NCBI GenBank assembly: GCA_044870185.1
Contig: JBIOYL010000034.1
Location: 1 to 5,419, forward strand
Direction of reading: 5' to 3'
DNA: 5,419 bases
Origin: JBIOYL01 sp044870185
GTDB lineage: Bacteria; Actinomycetota; CALGFH01
Shown in pieces: positions 1 to 5,240 of the stretch. Each line of letters starts with the position of its first letter. Position 1 is the stretch's first letter. The notes beneath the pieces were generated by a model. That model was not told the origin of the DNA and ran no database searches. It saw only the letters and a program-made list of their open reading frames with translations. A program made the position numbers and the translations under genes.

Positions 1-149
1 GCCTGACCGACGGGCATCCGCGCACCCTGGAGGAGGTTGGCCGGGAGTTCGGGGTGACCCGGGAGCGGATCCGCCAGATCGAGTCCAAGACCCTGTCGAA
101 GCTCCGCCACCCCTCCCGCAGCCAGAAACTGCGCGACTACCTGGAGTAG
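1..149 (+). CDS. rpoD: Principal RNA polymerase sigma factor (RpoD/SigA/HrdB type), C-terminal end, 5' truncated by the window
   Basis: The reading frame enters from the left edge (first full codon at 3) and ends at TAG 147-149, giving 48 residues. They contain TLEEVGREFGVTRERIRQIE followed by SKTLSKLRHPSRS and end in LRDYLE. This is the region 4.2 helix-turn-helix of group 1/2 sigma-70 factors, the part that contacts the -35 element; RERIRQIE is the recognition helix and the RHPSRS-LRDYL tail is typical of actinobacterial SigA/HrdB. The protein would direct core RNA polymerase to housekeeping promoters. Only the last tenth or so of the gene is visible, so a group 2 paralogue (HrdA/C/D or SigB-like) cannot be excluded, but the tail fits the principal factor best. 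The frame is intact and has no codon use unlike its neighbours. Confidence 0.93.
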   Translation, partial: LTDGHPRTLEEVGREFGVTRERIRQIESKTLSKLRHPSRSQKLRDYLE

Positions 150-172
150 CCGGGCGACGGGCCTCACCCGGC
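149..172 (+). terminator. Possible weak terminator hairpin at the end of the sigma factor gene
   Basis: GCCGGG (149-154) can pair with CCCGGC (167-172) around a 12-base loop, starting on the last base of the stop codon. There is no T-run after it. Short GC stems arise easily by chance at this base composition, so this is only a candidate. Confidence 0.2.
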
Positions 173-435
173 CCTGCTCGGCGGCGGTTACTCCTACGCT
201 GGACCCTACGCCGGCCACCCGCGTACCCCCGCACCGCTCAGGCAGCGCATTCGCCCTGGTCATACCCCCTCGGGGAGTGGTGCGGCCGCGCCGCAAGGAG
301 CGCTTCGCGCGATTGATTCATCGGCGCGTCCGAGCCTTTGGCCGGCCTACGGCCGGCGCCGCCTTGGCGGCAATCTCAGCCTGACCTGGTTGCTACGCAC
401 CGTGGCCTTGTGGGAGCTCTCCCCATGTTGGGCGG
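150..435. other. Gene-free stretch between the sigma factor gene and the regulator pseudogene
   Basis: No frame here looks coding on either strand, and short frames crossing it are shadows. The two flanking genes are convergent, so both transcription units should end here. Two adjacent perfect short hairpins lie at 341-357 (GCCGGCC, loop TAC, GGCCGGC) and 358-371 (GCCGCC, loop TT, GGCGGC). They are candidate terminator or folding elements. No convincing promoter was found. Confidence 0.5.
341..371. terminator. Two back-to-back GC hairpins in the convergent intergenic region
   Basis: Stem one is 7 bp with a 3-base loop (341-357). Stem two is 6 bp with a 2-base loop (358-371), directly adjoining. 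Both lie in the 3' region of two convergent genes, about 65 bases past the stop codon of the minus-strand regulator, where a bidirectional terminator would be expected. No T-tract follows on either strand. Confidence 0.3.
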
Positions 436-2347
436 TCAGCCGTTGCTGCCGAGCCGGGCGGCCGCCCGGGCCGCCTCGCCCCTGGTCCGCACGCCAAGCT
501 TGGCCAGGATGGCGGAGACGTGATGGTCGACCGTCTTGGGGGAGACGAACAGGCGCCGGGCGATGTCGGCGTTGCGCAGCCCCTCGGTGACCAGCGCCAG
601 CACCTCGGTCTCCCTGGCGGTGAGGTTGGCCGGGTTGGCGCGGGTGGCGGGACGGGGCCCGCGCGCCGGCCCCCGGACGCCCAGCTTGCGCAGCTTGCGG
701 GCGACCCCGGCGGCCAGCGGTCGCGCGCCCAGCCGTTCCAGCTCGGTCAGGGCCGTGCGGAGCTGGCGCTCCTGGTCGCTGTCGGCGAGGGCGGCGGCGG
801 CCTCGTAGGGGCAGCCGAGCGCTCGCCAGCGTCCGGCCGCGGCGGCCCAGGCGCCGGCCATCTGCAGCGCGTACGGCTCGGCGACCTCGGCCGGCGCGTC
901 CTCGACGATCCCCGCCCGCCGCCGCCAGCAGGCCAGCTCGCCGACCACCCACGGCGCCTTCCGCCACAGCGCGAGCGCCAGCGCCTCCTCGGTCGCCGCG
1001 GCGACGGCGCCGGGGTCGCCCCTGAGCCAGGCCGCCTCCGCCTCGCCGCCGCGGCCGGCGCGATCCGCTGCAGCTCGCCGGTCGGCTGCGCCAGCGACCA
1101 CGACTCGTCGAGCAGGGGCCGCACCTGCGGGTCTCCTCGCCGCGCGCGAACCAGGGCCAACGTCGCCAGCGCGAAGACCCGCGGCACGGGCCAGGTGCGT
1201 GGATGGCGCAGGACAAAGGCGGCCGCCTCGGCTGCCGCGGCCCAGCGGCCCGCGTCGAGCTCGACGCGGGCGCGGCACGCCAGCAGGAACAGCCGCCACA
1301 GATCCAGGCCCCGCTCGCCGCAGTAGGCCAGCCCGAGCTCCAGGTAGCGGCGCGCGAGCGGATACGAGCGCTGCCGGATCGGCCACCAGACGAGGTTGAG
1401 GAGCGCCCGCCCGGCCGGCTCCTCCAGCCCCGCGTCCTGCGCGAGCCGCACGCTCCGCTCGAGCTTCGCCGTCCCGCCGGGCCTGCCCAACAAGAACTCC
1501 ATCGCACCGATGTTGGTCAGCGCGTAGACCAGCGCTCCAGCGTCGTCGAGCCGCTCGGCCGCGTCGCCGGCCAGCGCCTCCAGCAGTCACAGCTCGGCCT
1601 GGGGCACGACCGCGACCGCCTCCAGCAGCGACACGGCCACCGGGCTCAACCGCGCGGTCCTGGCCAGGACGGCGTCGCGCACGGTGCCGGGCACCTGCGC
1701 GTCCCCGGCCGCGAGCACCTCGTCACGAAGAACGGGTTGCCGGCGGTGCGGCGGTACAGCTCGTCGGGGTCGACGCCGTGCGGACCGGCCAGCACCGCGA
1801 CCGCCGCCGGCGACAGCGGCACCAGGCGGATCCGGTCGACCGAGGCGGCCGTCGCCAGCTCCCCCAGCACGATCCGCAGCGGATGCGCACGGTCGAGCCC
1901 GTCGTCGCGGTAGGTCGCCAGGACGAGGGCGGCCACCGCCTCGAGCCTGCGGCCGAGCAGCCGCAGCACGTCGAGCGTCGCCTCGTCCGCCCAGTGCAGG
2001 TCCTCCAGCACGAGGATCGTCGGCGCCCGCGCGCGCAGCTCGCGCAGCAGGAAGTCGGCGACCTCGTACGGCTTGGCGCCGGAGGCGATCCGCCGCCCGA
2101 GACCGTTACCGGTCTCGCGCGCGACGTCGGCCAGCGGGCCGAGCGGCCGGGGGGTGGTCAACGCGTCGCAGGCGCCCCGCTGGACCCGGGCAGCCTGCCG
2201 ATGCCGGACAGCGAACTCGTTGACCAGCGTGGTCTTGCCGACGCCCGCCTCACCGCCGACCACGACCAGTCGCCCGCGACCGGCCCGAGCCTCCGCGAAC
2301 CATCCGCCGAGGGCGTCGAGCGCCGGTTCTCGCTCGAGGAGCTGCAT
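436..2347 (-). pseudogene. LuxR-family transcriptional regulator of the LAL type (AAA ATPase + LuxR helix-turn-helix), broken by two frame breaks and a stop
   Basis: The gene starts at ATG 2347-2345 (MQLLEREPALDAL) and ends at TGA 438-436; the repaired protein would be about 637 residues, short for LAL proteins. The N-terminal part has Walker A GEAGVGKT (residues 32-39) and Walker B ILVLEDLHWAD (111-121), then LATYRDD and GNPFFVT, as in LAL ATPases. The middle is helical, TPR-like. The C-terminal end is a LuxR DNA-binding domain: LTARETEVLALV, then VSPKTVDHHVSAILAKLGV. Three lesions interrupt it. Near 1720-1722 one base seems lost (GTGACG-AGGTG where GTGACGGAGGTG would continue as FVTEVLAAGDA). 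TGA at 1589-1587 sits between QAEL and LLEALAGDA. Near 1040-1042 one G of a G run seems lost, breaking AAAR/AEAAWLRG. Each piece is otherwise conserved and GC3-rich, so decay is recent or the lesions are sequence errors. No strong ribosome binding site precedes the ATG. Its target genes cannot be told. Confidence 0.86.
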
Positions 2348-2356
2348 GCTCCCATG

Positions 2357-2362
2357 ATCGTA
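2357..2362 (-). promoter_or_regulatory. Possible -10 element for the LuxR-type regulator
   Basis: TACGAT (TAnnnT form) lies on the minus strand 9 bases upstream of the ATG at 2347. With transcription starting near the ATG this would give a leaderless or nearly leaderless message, which fits the absence of a well-spaced ribosome binding site: the only GGGAG is one base from the ATG. No good -35 hexamer is visible; CTGAAC, 16 bases upstream, matches three of six. Confidence 0.28.
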
Positions 2363-2470
2363 GCCTCATCTCCCTGACGTTCAGAGACTCCAGGTCCGGA
2401 GGTCGACGCAGTTCGCCGCCGAGCTGGCACGACCTCTTTCGAGCGGTCAGCAGGCGGTGCTGCACGCCGC

Positions 2471-2510
2471 ACGTGGAACGGGCGCCCGACGTCGAGCGCC
2501 CGTTCCACGT
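2471..2510 (-). terminator. Perfect 15-bp inverted repeat, probable terminator of the YtxH-like gene
   Basis: ACGTGGAACGGGCGC (2471-2485) is exactly complementary to GCGCCCGTTCCACGT (2496-2510), with a 10-base centre that itself contains the palindrome CGACGTCG (2487-2494). It begins 15 bases past the TAG of the minus-strand YtxH-like gene and precedes the regulator on the same strand. This suits an intrinsic terminator of the T-less kind common in actinobacteria. A 15-bp perfect stem is far beyond chance. An operator site is an alternative, because the whole 40 bp is nearly palindromic. Confidence 0.65.
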
Positions 2511-2524
2511 ACCGGCCGCCGCTG

Positions 2525-2923
2525 CTACGGCAGCTTGTCCTGCGGACCGCTGGTCGACGGCACGGTCCCCGACGTCGTCGTGACCGGCTCGGTCGTGACC
2601 GGCTCGGTCGTCACCCGCGACCGCGCCCCGACATCGGACGGCTGTTCCTTCTTGCCGCTGCCGGCCACGGCCTCCTTGGCCTTGCTCACCTGATCGGCGA
2701 CCTTGCTGCTGGCCTGCTCGACCCTCTGGCTGGCCGCGTCGGTGACCCGCTCCTTGGCGACGGTGGCGGTCTGGCTGACCTGGTCGGTCACCCGCTGCAC
2801 GCTCGGGTTCTCGCGGAAGGCCCGGAACGCGTCCAGAAGCTGCTGGTAGCGCTCACGGCCGGCCCTCGCGCCGAGCACGTAGCCGGCGGCGAAGCCGGCC
2901 ACGGCACCTAGCTTGAACCTCAT
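2525..2923 (-). CDS. YtxH-like small membrane-anchored protein
   Basis: This is a 132-residue protein, ATG 2923-2921 to TAG 2527-2525. The start is fixed by AGGAGG (2936-2931) seven bases upstream. The N-terminus MRFKLGAVAGFAAGYVLGARAG is a short Gly/Ala-rich membrane segment (about residues 4-20) followed by RERYQQLLDAF. This is the pattern of small actinobacterial proteins annotated as YtxH-like. Residues about 35-90 are charged, amphipathic and rich in A, Q, V, K and E with no proline (VTDQVSQTATVAKERV and onward), likely a long helix or coiled coil. The tail (about 95-132) is low-complexity, with a duplicated TEPVT unit and many T, S and P. In Bacillus YtxH belongs to the general stress response; its biochemical role is unknown. 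A SigB/SigF-like promoter motif lies upstream, in agreement with a stress role. The frame is intact. Family membership rests on the N-terminal pattern only. Confidence 0.8.
   Translation of the reverse strand: MRFKLGAVAGFAAGYVLGARAGRERYQQLLDAFRAFRENPSVQRVTDQVSQTATVAKERVTDAASQRVEQASSKVADQVSKAKEAVAGSGKKEQPSDVGARSRVTTEPVTTEPVTTTSGTVPSTSGPQDKLP
2577..2610 (-). repeat. Tandem 15-bp repeat inside the YtxH-like gene
   Basis: GTCGTGACCGGCTCG occurs twice in tandem (2577-2591 and 2592-2606 on the plus strand), with the first bases of a third copy following (GTCGT, 2607-2611). Read on the minus strand it encodes the pentapeptide TEPVT twice, in the disordered-looking C-terminal tail. Being a multiple of three, copy-number change would keep the frame. 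Confidence 0.85.
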
Positions 2924-2978
2924 CTCGACACCTCCTCGGGGAACGCCTGATGCTCGCGCTGTTGCCGGTCTTCTACTC

Positions 2979-3002
2979 TACCCACCGGTCGGCGCGGGAA
3001 CC
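2979..3002 (-). promoter_or_regulatory. SigB/SigF-type stress promoter candidate upstream of the YtxH-like gene
   Basis: On the minus strand GGTTC (3002-2998) is followed after 14 bases by GGGTA (2983-2979). This resembles the actinobacterial SigF/SigB promoter form (GTTT or GNNT, about 15 bases, GGGTA). Transcription would start roughly 45 bases before the ATG at 2923, leaving room for the AGGAGG. The -35 part is one base off GGTTT. No equally good vegetative promoter is visible; TAGAGT (2980-2975) is a possible -10 without a matching -35. Confidence 0.45.
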
Positions 3003-3038
3003 TTGCGACCGGCTACTGTTCGGCGTTCAGCGCGTGGC

Positions 3039-3044
3039 AGGAGG
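3039..3044 (+). promoter_or_regulatory. Ribosome binding site that sets the start of the membrane protein
   Basis: AGGAGG ends four bases before ATG 3049-3051. It makes this ATG the likely start rather than the in-frame ATG at 2950, which has no ribosome binding site, would lie inside the promoter region and would add 33 residues not resembling a signal or membrane segment. Confidence 0.75.
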
Positions 3045-3048
3045 TGGC

Positions 3049-4674
3049 ATGCGGATCCTCGCCCCGGGGGCGACGCGCGCCGCAGCGGCCGCGCACGCAG
3101 GCGGCCCGGCGGCCCGCGGGCCATGGGCGCTCGCCTGGCCGGCGCTCGCCTGGCTGGCAGTCACCGCCTGGACGGCCATGCTCGTACGGATCGCCGGCCC
3201 GGCCGTGACCGACCCGGACGGGCAGGCGTCAGCGCTGTACTTTGCGCGTATCAGCCACGGCCGACGCCTCGAGAACCCGCTGCTCAGCAGCCCCAAACCC
3301 CTCATGACGCTGGTCGACGGGCTGGCCTGGGCGGCGACCCACGACTGGCGGACGATCACCCTGCTCAGCGCGGCTGCCTTCGGGCTGGCCGTGGTGGCGG
3401 CCACTCGGGCGGTAGGGCGGACGGCCGGCTGGGCGGGGGCCGGCTTCGCGGCGGTCGCGCTCGCCGGGTCGGGGCCGCTCGTCCTCCAGGTGGCCAGGGG
3501 CAACTCGGTCATCTGGGCGCTGGCCGGCTGGGCGGTCGCCGCCGACGCGCTGCTCCGCCCCGACCGTCGCTGGCGGCTCGCCGGTATCGCGCTGCTCCTG
3601 GCAGCCCTGTCGCGCACCGAAGGCTGGCTGTTCTTGCCCGTCCTGGCCGTGGCCGTGCCGCTCGCCTGGCGGCGGGGGGAGCGGTGCGCCCCGTGGCTGC
3701 TGCTGCCGCTGGTCGCACCGCTGCTCTGGCTGGCCCACGACTGGCTGCTCACCGGCGACGCCCTGTACTCCTCGCGCGTGCCCGACCGCTATACCCAGCT
3801 GGTCTCGGGCCGCCAGGTGATCCCACCGGCGAGCTGGCTCGCCCTGCTCGGCCACCGCTACGGTGCCGCGCCCGCGCTGGCCGTCCTCGCCCTGCTCGGC
3901 CTGGGCTGGCTCGTGCGCCGGCGCGCCTGGGCGTGGGGGATCGGGCTCGGCGTCCTCGGTCCCGGTGTGCTCGCCTGGTTCGGCTGGTACGCCTGGCGGG
4001 GCACCTACGTCTCCTGGCGTTACTACGATCCGGCCGACGCGGCTGTGCGCCTGGCTGCCGCCTTCGGCGCCGCCTGGCTGGCCGCCCTGGCCTTCGCCCG
4101 GATCGGTCCCTGGCTGGCCGCCCGCGTCGGTCCCTTGCTGGCCGCCGCCCGGGTCGGTCCCCGGCCGGCCGGATCGTGGCATGGCCGGACCCGCGCCCTT
4201 CTCGGCTTCGGGATCGGCGTCGGGCTCGCCGTGGCGGCCTGCTGGCCGCTGGCTCCGGCCGACCCGCTGGTGCGCTCGACGCTCGACCGCGACACGCGGC
4301 TGCGGGCCAACGCCATCGCCGCGGTGGCCACGCTGCGGCCGCTCGTCGCCGGCCAGGCGGGGGCGCCCGTTGGCCAGGTGGGGGCGCGCGTCGTGGCGGT
4401 GTCCGGCCCGACCCGGGTCCAGGTCGCCCTCGAGCTCGGCCTGCCGCTGGGCCGCGTCCGTGACCTGTTCCTCGCAGGCCACGCCGGCTCGCTCGACCCG
4501 GCCTTGGCCGGCGCGGCAGCGGTGTTCCACGATGCCGACGCCGACCGGCCGCCCGCGGTGTTCGCACCGCTGTCGGTGACCACCCCGACCCGGGTCGGCG
4601 ACCACCGTCTGGTCCCCCTGCGCGTCGACCCCGCTCGCGGCCTGTACGTGCTCCAGGTCGAGCAAGGCAGGTGA
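3049..4674 (+). CDS. Polytopic membrane protein, probable GT-C-type glycosyltransferase
   Basis: The product is 541 residues, from ATG 3049 (AGGAGG upstream) to TGA 4672-4674. A first membrane helix (about 26-48) is followed by an outer loop with an acidic pair, D55 and D57 in VTDPDGQ, then YFARISHG and PLL. This is the arrangement of GT-C lipid-sugar transferases, where acidic residues in the first loop act in catalysis. Further helices lie near 103-118, 127-146, 152-169, 176-187, 194-207 and 215-232, with more between about 270 and 350 and near 375-395. SRTEGWLFL (188-196) matches the usual RPEG-type motif of these proteins with T for P, and TGDALYSS follows a helix as expected. Residues about 395-541 form a soluble, probably extracytoplasmic domain. 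It would transfer a sugar from a polyprenyl carrier to an envelope acceptor; donor and acceptor cannot be told. It stands alone, divergent from the YtxH-like gene. TACTGT (3014-3019) could be its -10, but no -35 is seen. Confidence 0.72.
   Translation: MRILAPGATRAAAAAHAGGPAARGPWALAWPALAWLAVTAWTAMLVRIAGPAVTDPDGQASALYFARISHGRRLENPLLSSPKPLMTLVDGLAWAATHDWRTITLLSAAAFGLAVVAATRAVGRTAGWAGAGFAAVALAGSGPLVLQVARGNSVIWALAGWAVAADALLRPDRRWRLAGIALLLAALSRTEGWLFLPVLAVAVPLAWRRGERCAPWLLLPLVAPLLWLAHDWLLTGDALYSSRVPDRYTQLVSGRQVIPPASWLALLGHRYGAAPALAVLALLGLGWLVRRRAWAWGIGLGVLGPGVLAWFGWYAWRGTYVSWRYYDPADAAVRLAAAFGAAWLAALAFARIGPWLAARVGPLLAAARVGPRPAGSWHGRTRALLGFGIGVGLAVAACWPLAPADPLVRSTLDRDTRLRANAIAAVATLRPLVAGQAGAPVGQVGARVVAVSGPTRVQVALELGLPLGRVRDLFLAGHAGSLDPALAGAAAVFHDADADRPPAVFAPLSVTTPTRVGDHRLVPLRVDPARGLYVLQVEQGR
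4099..4170 (+). repeat. Three imperfect 24-bp repeats inside the membrane protein gene
   Basis: Units begin at 4099, 4123 and 4150 with CGG/CGC then ATC/GTC then GGTCCC, and end in CTGGCCGCC or its variant. They encode RIGPWLAA, RVGPLLAA and RVGPRPA (about residues 351-374), with one extra Ala codon before the third. The repeats lie in a basic linker between membrane helices and look like recent in-frame duplications. Confidence 0.75.
4351..4387 (+). repeat. 16-bp direct repeat in the soluble domain of the membrane protein
   Basis: GGCCAGGCGGGGGCGC (4351-4366) and GGCCAGGTGGGGGCGC (4372-4387) differ at one base and are 21 bases apart, in frame. They encode GQAGAPV followed by GQVGARV. This is a small local duplication in a Gly/Ala-rich linker. 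Confidence 0.6.
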
Positions 4675-4694
4675 TGCGAATCCGCCCGGTCGTG

Positions 4695-4700
4695 TACCAT
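4695..4700 (+). promoter_or_regulatory. Possible -10 element of the tRNA-Asn gene
   Basis: TACCAT (TAnnnT form) lies 12 bases upstream of the tRNA 5' end and just past the stop codon of the membrane protein. No recognisable -35 hexamer lies 16-18 bases further upstream, so the tRNA might instead be read through from the gene before it. Confidence 0.3.
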
Positions 4701-4712
4701 CGGCGCCGCCGA

Positions 4713-4785
4713 TCCGGCGTAGCTCAATCGGCAGAGCACCTCCCTGTTAAGGAGATTGTTGCAGGTTCGAGTCCTGCCGCCGGAG
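4713..4785 (+). tRNA. tRNA-Asn (anticodon GTT)
   Basis: The 73 bases fold as a full cloverleaf. The acceptor stem is TCCGGCG with CGCCGGA and the discriminator base is G. The D stem is GCTC/GAGC. The anticodon loop is CTGTTAA with anticodon GTT, and the T arm is GCAGG, TTCGAGT, CCTGC. The anticodon stem CCTCC/GGAGA has four good pairs and a C27-A43 mismatch at its outer end. CCA is not encoded (CAG follows the discriminator), so it must be added after transcription. The gene begins 38 bases after the membrane protein stop. A 12-bp hairpin at 4813-4842 probably terminates it. The D loop has the GG pair and the T loop has TTCGA, so the gene looks functional apart from the mismatch. Confidence 0.95.
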
Positions 4786-4812
4786 CAGACCAGAGATGCA
4801 ACGCTCGCTCAC

Positions 4813-4842
4813 CGTTGGCCGCGCAGCCTTGCGCGGCCAACG
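4813..4842 (+). terminator. 12-bp perfect hairpin downstream of tRNA-Asn
   Basis: CGTTGGCCGCGC (4813-4824) pairs exactly with GCGCGGCCAACG (4831-4842) around the loop AGCCTT. It starts 27 bases after the tRNA 3' end, which suits a tRNA terminator. No T-run follows. On the other strand it would also sit at the 3' end of the recombinase-like remnant, so it could serve both directions. Confidence 0.6.
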
Positions 4843-5073
4843 TGACGCCCACCTCGGCGACATGGCGGCGATAGTCGTACCTGACAGCTAGATCCAAACT
4901 GGTAAACATGTTAGGTAATTCCTGCTCGGGTAGATCGCGTAGCTCGCTGTCACAGACGGGCAGCGTGGCCAGCAGACCAGCGACGACCTCGGGGTCGGCG
5001 GGGAGGCGGGTAGCTGGTTCCGCTCGATCTGCTCACGCCAGATCGCCTCGCACGCTCCGACCGCCTCGCCCTC
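4838..5073 (-). pseudogene. Remnant of a large serine recombinase C-terminal region
   Basis: Reading the minus strand from 5073, just after an in-frame TAG at 5076-5074, gives EGEAVGACEAIWREQIERNQ. Near 4997-5010 the frame changes by one base and continues DPEVVAGLLATLPVCDSE, then LRDLPEQEL and MFTSLDLAVRYDYRRHVAEV ending in GVTL near 4838. A helical WREQIERN stretch, a leucine-rich stretch, LFxSLDLxVRYD, and a final beta strand ending in VTL resemble the end of large serine recombinases (integrases) of actinobacterial elements. The catalytic N-terminal domain and any start codon are absent. Past 4838 the frame runs through the hairpin and antisense across the tRNA to a stop at 4726-4724, so the original end is probably lost. 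Position beside a tRNA fits an old integration. The family call is from memory of the pattern, not a search. Confidence 0.45.
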
Positions 5074-5240
5074 CTACCTCATCGGCGTCGGCATCAGACC
5101 GAACATGCCCCCGCCTACGCCAGACCAGCCCTCAAACCCTGAACTCGGTGCCCTCTGTCAACCGCGTCCAAGCCTGGACCGTCGGTGTCCACTGGGCCCT
5201 CACCCGCCAATGGGACGCTCGCCCCACCACATCGGATCCC

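Noticed and set aside
262..267. GGGTAT on the minus strand, resembling a SigB/SigF -10 element
   Set aside because: There is no GTTT-like box about 15 bases upstream and no minus-strand gene downstream of it.
520..1326. Plus-strand open frame of 268 codons
   Set aside because: It lies antisense to the LuxR-type pseudogene and shows no protein-like pattern.
347..1507. Minus-strand open frame of 386 codons over the regulator
   Set aside because: It is Arg/Gly-rich and has no motifs. The regulator motifs occur in the other two frames here, so this is a shadow.
2913..4463. Long open frame on the plus strand (516 codons) overlapping the membrane protein
   Set aside because: It is a shadow frame: Arg/Ala/Gly/Pro-rich, no domain pattern and no ribosome binding site. 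The overlapping frame from 3049 has membrane helices and a good start.
3229..4665. Long open frame on the minus strand (478 codons) opposite the membrane protein
   Set aside because: Its composition is Gln/Gly/Arg/Pro-rich low complexity typical of antisense frames in GC-rich genes. No start signal is present.
4671..4909. Two small open frames over the tRNA (VAQSAEHLPVKE on plus, AAGLEPATISLTG on minus)
   Set aside because: These are the well-known spurious translations of tRNA genes, fully explained by tRNA-Asn. Only the upstream part of the minus frame, outside the tRNA, is kept as a recombinase-like remnant.
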